From Candidatus Omnitrophota bacterium (GTDB lineage: Bacteria; Omnitrophota; Koll11; Gygaellales; Profunditerraquicolaceae), in assembly GCA_028712045.1 (NCBI GenBank), contig JAQTRA010000011.1, positions 1-18,677 on the forward strand: DNA of 18,677 nt. The letters are read 5' to 3'. This document shows positions 15,365 to 18,677 of this stretch, one piece after another (positions within the stretch are counted from its first letter, which is position 1; the number at the start of each line of letters is the position of its first letter). The position numbers and the translations under genes are program-made. The notes beneath the pieces were generated by a model, which did not search any database, had not been told where the DNA came from, and was given only the letters and a program-made list of their open reading frames with translations.

Positions 15365-16162
15365 CTAAATAATTGCGACTACTCTGGCCCAGGCGGCACC
15401 AGTATTCTTAATGCGGATCGGAAAACAAAGTATTTTAAACCCGCAATCCGGCAGCTTTTCTAAATTAGCTAACCGCTCAATATGAATAAACTCTTTAATC
15501 CTTCCGTAAAAATGCGCCGGATAAAATTGTTTGGGGTCTTTGGTTTTTAAAAACTCGCTTAACATAAACCTATACGGCCGGTCAATGCCCATGGTATCTA
15601 CCCCAAAAATCTTAATCCCCCGCGCTAAAAGATAATCAATCGCCGTCGGGTCAACACCGGGATAATCCGCAAAATATTTCGCTCCCCCATATAATTTATC
15701 CGCGCCGGTATGCAATAAAACGATATCCAAGGGCTTTAACTGATAATTTATCTTCTTCAGCGCCGCTTCAATATCCTCTGCCTTAATTACTTCATTTGGT
15801 TTTTTATGCCTTAAATCTAATTTCACTCCATTTTGATAACAATACTCTAAGGGTATCTCATCGGCAGTTTTAGAGGCCCTGCCTTCTGATTTAGAGCCGT
15901 AATGGAAAGAATAATCCAGATGCGTGCCGATATGCACCGGCGAATGTACAATTTCCAGTGATAGAAATTCTTCATCCGGAAGGTCAACGGGTTTGATAAT
16001 GCGCTGGCCGAAAATATATTTGATCCTGCCCCAGAAAGTCTTACCCATAATTACCCGGTTAAATTTTTTGACCCCGGCTTTATGGGTTACGCGTTCAATA
16101 TCAACCTTGTGCACCTCAAAGGCTTTTTCGTCAATGGGCAGGCTTAAATCAACTATTTTCAT
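15365..16162 (-). CDS. PF04199 cyclase family protein (kynurenine-formamidase-like fold)
   Basis: 265 residues. The family metal motif HIGTHLD is present (His77, His81, Asp83), followed by His87; the DLSLPI start and the VLLHTGAD and FGVDTMGID segments are also typical. Members include arylformamidases and proteins of antibiotic clusters called cyclases. The ATG overlaps the ACP stop (ATGA, 16159-16162), and the TcmN-like gene follows 9 bases after the stop. This tight coupling with an ACP and an aromatase suggests a step on the ACP-bound or just-released polyketide, such as ring closure or hydrolytic release. Exact reaction unknown. Confidence 0.88.
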   Translation of the reverse strand: MKIVDLSLPIDEKAFEVHKVDIERVTHKAGVKKFNRVIMGKTFWGRIKYIFGQRIIKPVDLPDEEFLSLEIVHSPVHIGTHLDYSFHYGSKSEGRASKTADEIPLEYCYQNGVKLDLRHKKPNEVIKAEDIEAALKKINYQLKPLDIVLLHTGADKLYGGAKYFADYPGVDPTAIDYLLARGIKIFGVDTMGIDRPYRFMLSEFLKTKDPKQFYPAHFYGRIKEFIHIERLANLEKLPDCGFKILCFPIRIKNTGAAWARVVAII

Positions 16163-16395
16163 TTGCTTAATTTGGCTCCAATATTGCTTACAATATCATT
16201 GATCGTGGAATTTTTAGTAATCTCTTTCGGGCTAAGTTTCACCGCAAAAGCCTTTTCTAAAGCAATCACTGACTCCACCATCTCAGTAGAATCCACGCCA
16301 ATGCTATTGATCAAAGACACATCGTCCTTTAACTCCTCGATTTTTACTTTTAATAAATTCGCCAACACATCTTTAACTTTAATCTTAATATCCAT
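16159..16395 (-). CDS. Acyl carrier protein (polyketide/fatty acid type)
   Basis: 78 residues, a single ACP domain. GVDSTEMVE carries the phosphopantetheine attachment Ser36 (DS, followed by Thr where fatty-acid ACPs have Leu). Four-helix pattern with acidic helix II is visible. The DST variant and the location next to a chain-length factor and cyclases suggest a dedicated polyketide ACP rather than the housekeeping AcpP (usually DSLD). SD AGGAGG is 5 bases before the ATG. It is separated from the radical SAM gene upstream by 114 bases holding a palindromic repeat. Confidence 0.92.
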   Translation of the reverse strand: MDIKIKVKDVLANLLKVKIEELKDDVSLINSIGVDSTEMVESVIALEKAFAVKLSPKEITKNSTINDIVSNIGAKLSK

Positions 16396-16434
16396 ATTTT
16401 CCTCCTAATACTTTAAAAAAACATTAAGAATAAC

Positions 16435-16511
16435 AAATTTTGCGGGTGGCGAGACTTGATTTGAGCCGCGGTGTGCGGCGAAAACAAGGCTCGACAGGAC
16501 CCGCAAAATTT
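16435..16511. repeat. GC-rich intergenic palindromic repeat, copy B
   Basis: Perfect 13-bp inverted ends AAATTTTGCGGGT (16435-16447) and ACCCGCAAAATTT (16499-16511) enclose a GC-rich core with a small inner hairpin GCCGC/GCGGC (16465-16469 with 16475-16479). The right arm overlaps the stop codon of the radical SAM gene (16510-16512). Read on the minus strand it shares GCGGG, CTTGTTTT, AAATCAAG and GCCACCCGC with copy A near 10.9-11.0 kb. In the transcript it would form a large hairpin between the radical SAM gene and the ACP gene, which may stabilise or attenuate the message. The rest of the 16396-16509 gap is AT-rich with no evident gene. Confidence 0.75.
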
Positions 16512-17970
16512 ATATCTGCACTTCGCCTTTAGTCGCGGCAGCTTCCCATTTACCGATCCCATCCATAACATCTTTAAAACAAAGCTTAGCTAGCGGATCA
16601 AAATCACTCTCCATGATCCGGTTAATCCTGCCCGGCTTTGAGAAAAATTCACGCATACACCAGGAACCCAGGCGGCCAAGATCTTCGGTAGTTAAATGAT
16701 CCGTGGGAATTACCGGATGCAGAAAATCCCATTGGCTAAAATCTACTTTTTTAGGATCAATCCAGTTTTTCTTTAAAGCGATCCTCCACATCGGTGAATT
16801 CGGAGCGGGGGTAACATAACCCACCCACAGAATATCCGGGTCAACCTGGTCAGTAAACTCAAAACGCTGTTTGATAATCTCTTCAGTATCATAATCAAAC
16901 CCCATCATAATATCGGCGACAATGGCGATATCGTTTTTGCGGAACATATCGATGGTTTTTTTAATCTGATCAATAGTAATGCCTTTGGCGATTTTCTTAA
17001 GCTCTGACTGCGTGGTAACTTCAATGCCGAAAACACCCATAATTAAACCATTCTCTTTCATCATCGGCAGGATAGATTCGCAATTAACCCAATCCGTGGC
17101 CCGGCCTAAAGATACCCATTTGATCGGATTATTCGAGGCTTTTTTAAGTTCACAGAACTTCCGCACCCTTTCCGGATCAACATTAAAATTGTCATCCTGG
17201 ATAACCACGACTTTAACTCCGTACTTCCTATGCAGGATATTCAGCTCTTCCATTACTCTTTCCGGGGACTTCGCGCGCCATTTTAAAAAGTCCGAAGGCG
17301 AGCGCGGGTCAAATTGGTCCCATTCATAGCAAAAGGTACACGCTGAAGGGCAGCCGCGGGAAGTAACCATATCCACAAAAGGCTTCCAGTAAGTATGCCC
17401 GACATATTTATCCATCGGAAATAAATCATAGGCTGGCAAAGGAAGTTTATCTAAATCTACCATCAACGGTTTATGCGGGCCCATAACAATTTCGCCATTT
17501 ATGCGAGAAGTAACGCCTCCCACATCTTTAAGAGGTTTATTTTTATCGATTGCTTCCAGTAAATCTCCAAAAGATTCTTCTTCGCCCATAACTATAAAAT
17601 CAACCTCAGGAATTTCTTCTAATGTCGGCACTGGCATGGCTGAATACCATAATCCACCCAGGATTATTTTTGTTTTAGGCAGGGCTTTTTTAATCCCGAT
17701 AGCCGCGTCTTTAAAATGCCTTAAAACCCCGTATCCGCCATAACCGTGCAACTGCTCACCCATCACTACGATATCCGGATTTTTAAGTTTTACCTGTTCG
17801 ATAAGCGCGTCCATAGGAATCTGGTCTGCTTTACCGTCTAGGACCGCGACATCCGTATAGCCTCTTTCACGCGCGTAGGCTGCCCAATGCGCGTATAACT
17901 GGTTTGGAGAACGGTGGATTCCATGGGTTGCCCAAGCGCCGACTTTCGGCATAACAAATAATATTTTCAT
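16510..17970 (-). CDS. B12-binding-type radical SAM enzyme (BchE/HpnJ-like class B architecture)
   Basis: 486 residues. An N-terminal Rossmann domain (about 1-145; MKILFVMPKVG, PDIVVMGEQ, KIILGGLWYSAMP, DFIVMGEEE) matches the cobalamin-binding domain of class B radical SAM enzymes; the classical DxHxxG His is not visible. The radical SAM domain has TSRGCPSACTFC with Cys207, Cys211 and Cys214, an IQDDNFN segment and MMGFD. Family members include methyltransferases and BchE-type oxidative cyclases that work without oxygen. SD GGAGG lies before the ATG, 12 bases from the upstream ketosynthase-like gene. Context suggests oxygen-independent methylation, oxidation or ring modification of a polyketide. 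Substrate is unknown. Confidence 0.9.
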   Translation of the reverse strand: MKILFVMPKVGAWATHGIHRSPNQLYAHWAAYARERGYTDVAVLDGKADQIPMDALIEQVKLKNPDIVVMGEQLHGYGGYGVLRHFKDAAIGIKKALPKTKIILGGLWYSAMPVPTLEEIPEVDFIVMGEEESFGDLLEAIDKNKPLKDVGGVTSRINGEIVMGPHKPLMVDLDKLPLPAYDLFPMDKYVGHTYWKPFVDMVTSRGCPSACTFCYEWDQFDPRSPSDFLKWRAKSPERVMEELNILHRKYGVKVVVIQDDNFNVDPERVRKFCELKKASNNPIKWVSLGRATDWVNCESILPMMKENGLIMGVFGIEVTTQSELKKIAKGITIDQIKKTIDMFRKNDIAIVADIMMGFDYDTEEIIKQRFEFTDQVDPDILWVGYVTPAPNSPMWRIALKKNWIDPKKVDFSQWDFLHPVIPTDHLTTEDLGRLGSWCMREFFSKPGRINRIMESDFDPLAKLCFKDVMDGIGKWEAAATKGEVQI

Positions 17971-17982
17971 TTCTTCCTCCTG

Positions 17983-18677
17983 TTATTTTTCAACTACTAA
18001 TGCTGCGTTAATCCCGCCGCGGCCCCGGGAAATAATTAAAGCTTTATTTATTTTGTATTCTTTGGCTTCGCCAGTTACATAATTTAATCCATTAACGCCT
18101 GGCACATCCAAATTTAAGGTAATCGGAACCAGGCTATGCTCCATAGCTAAAATAGTAGTGATCATATCTACTGCTCCTGATGCCCCTAGCAAATTGCCAA
18201 ACATTGATTTCGGACAGCTCATCGGGATATCTTTTAGCCTGGGCCCAAAAACTATTTTTAAGGCATTAATTTCAGAGTTATCCCATAAATCCACAGCTAA
18301 ACCATCTAAACTAATATAATCTATTTGCTCAGCATTAACTTGCGCGTCAATTAACGCATTGTTTATCGCCCGGGCTAATTGTTTGCCATCACTGACGCAA
18401 TTTATTCTATCCACTCCATCGCAAGATGTGCTGTAACCGCTGATATAGCCTAAAATACTGGCGCCTCTTTTCTTCGCCCGCGCAATACCTTCCATCACCA
18501 CGATCCCGGAACCCTCTCCGATAACAAAACCATCGCGTTTTTTATCAAACGGCCGGTAAGCTGCCTGCGGATCGTTATTATTTTTAGAAAGTGCGCCATA
18601 AGTATTGCAACATAATAATGCGTACGGCGTAACCGGAGCTTCCATCCCCCCGCCTAAAATCATATTTAATTTACCTT
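17983..18677 (-). CDS. Type II PKS ketosynthase-beta / chain-length factor, C-terminal part (cut by right edge)
   Basis: The reading frame runs through the right edge; the internal ATG at 18661-18663 is not the start, as the frame continues upstream with GKLN before MILGGGMEAPVTP. The 230 visible residues are the C-terminal half of a beta-ketoacyl synthase: GGGMEAP, DPQAAYRPFDKKRDGFVIGEGSG, CPKSMFGNLLGASGA. Both catalytic His are lost: HGT of active KS is YISLDGLA (Asp at visible residue 124) and GHLLGAAG is GNLLGASG (Asn at 161). The end RGRGGINAALVVEK resembles chain-length factors (actinorhodin-type RGRWGFNSAAV) rather than the GFGGxN end of FabF. It would pair with a KS-alpha, expected upstream off the window, to set polyketide length. 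The normal active-site Cys position is outside the window. Confidence 0.85.
   Translation of the reverse strand, partial: GKLNMILGGGMEAPVTPYALLCCNTYGALSKNNNDPQAAYRPFDKKRDGFVIGEGSGIVVMEGIARAKKRGASILGYISGYSTSCDGVDRINCVSDGKQLARAINNALIDAQVNAEQIDYISLDGLAVDLWDNSEINALKIVFGPRLKDIPMSCPKSMFGNLLGASGAVDMITTILAMEHSLVPITLNLDVPGVNGLNYVTGEAKEYKINKALIISRGRGGINAALVVEK

Noticed and set aside
18661..18663. ATG as the start of the ketosynthase-like gene
   Set aside because: It falls inside the conserved GGxEAP region of the fold and the frame stays open to the window edge, so the gene is truncated by the window and not short.

Overview
The window is a densely packed, almost entirely minus-strand stretch of a bacterial chromosome with moderate to low GC content. 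Shine-Dalgarno (SD) sites are of the GGAGG type, start/stop overlaps are common, and the standard bacterial code works throughout. A lipoprotein signal, FeoAB and several radical-SAM enzymes suggest an anaerobic or microaerobic, probably uncultivated bacterium. The style resembles Omnitrophota or related PVC-type genomes, but that is an impression and not a demonstrated assignment. I see no integrase, transposase or CRISPR array.

Region 1 (1-1600) is housekeeping: the 5' part of leuS, nfo (endonuclease IV) directly upstream of it, and two divergent tRNA genes, Ala-GGC on minus and Leu-CAA on plus. The tRNA genes share one palindromic divergent promoter. nfo has a near-consensus promoter so close to its ATG that its mRNA is probably leaderless. 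A 20-bp-arm palindrome separates tRNA-Leu from feoB.

Region 2 (1584-10826) looks like one long operon read right to left: a nucleoside phosphorylase, an MtnA-type isomerase, a class II aldolase fused to an SCP2 domain, an aldehyde dehydrogenase, an acyl-CoA ligase, RlmN, an SGNH lipoprotein, FeoA and FeoB. The first three enzymes fit, in order, the 'DHAP shunt' that salvages 5'-deoxyadenosine (by-product of radical SAM enzymes) or methylthioadenosine to DHAP plus a two-carbon aldehyde. The next two could oxidise that aldehyde and activate it to acyl-CoA. The pathway assignment is inference from gene families and order.

Region 3 (11040-18677, continuing off the right edge) looks like part of a type II (aromatic) polyketide synthase cluster. 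In transcription order it holds a ketosynthase-beta/chain-length factor, a B12-type radical SAM enzyme, an acyl carrier protein, a PF04199 cyclase, a TcmN/WhiE-like aromatase/cyclase, an MFS exporter, a short-chain dehydrogenase/ketoreductase, a secreted CBM-like protein, a small helical protein of unknown function and an ACMSD-type amidohydrolase. The catalytic KS-alpha is expected just beyond the right edge. Type II PKS clusters outside Actinobacteria are uncommon, and a radical SAM enzyme in place of oxygenases fits anaerobic tailoring.

Two GC-rich intergenic segments (10873-11011 and 16435-16511) share end sequences and appear to be copies of one dispersed repeat family. The larger copy separates the polyketide region from the salvage operon.
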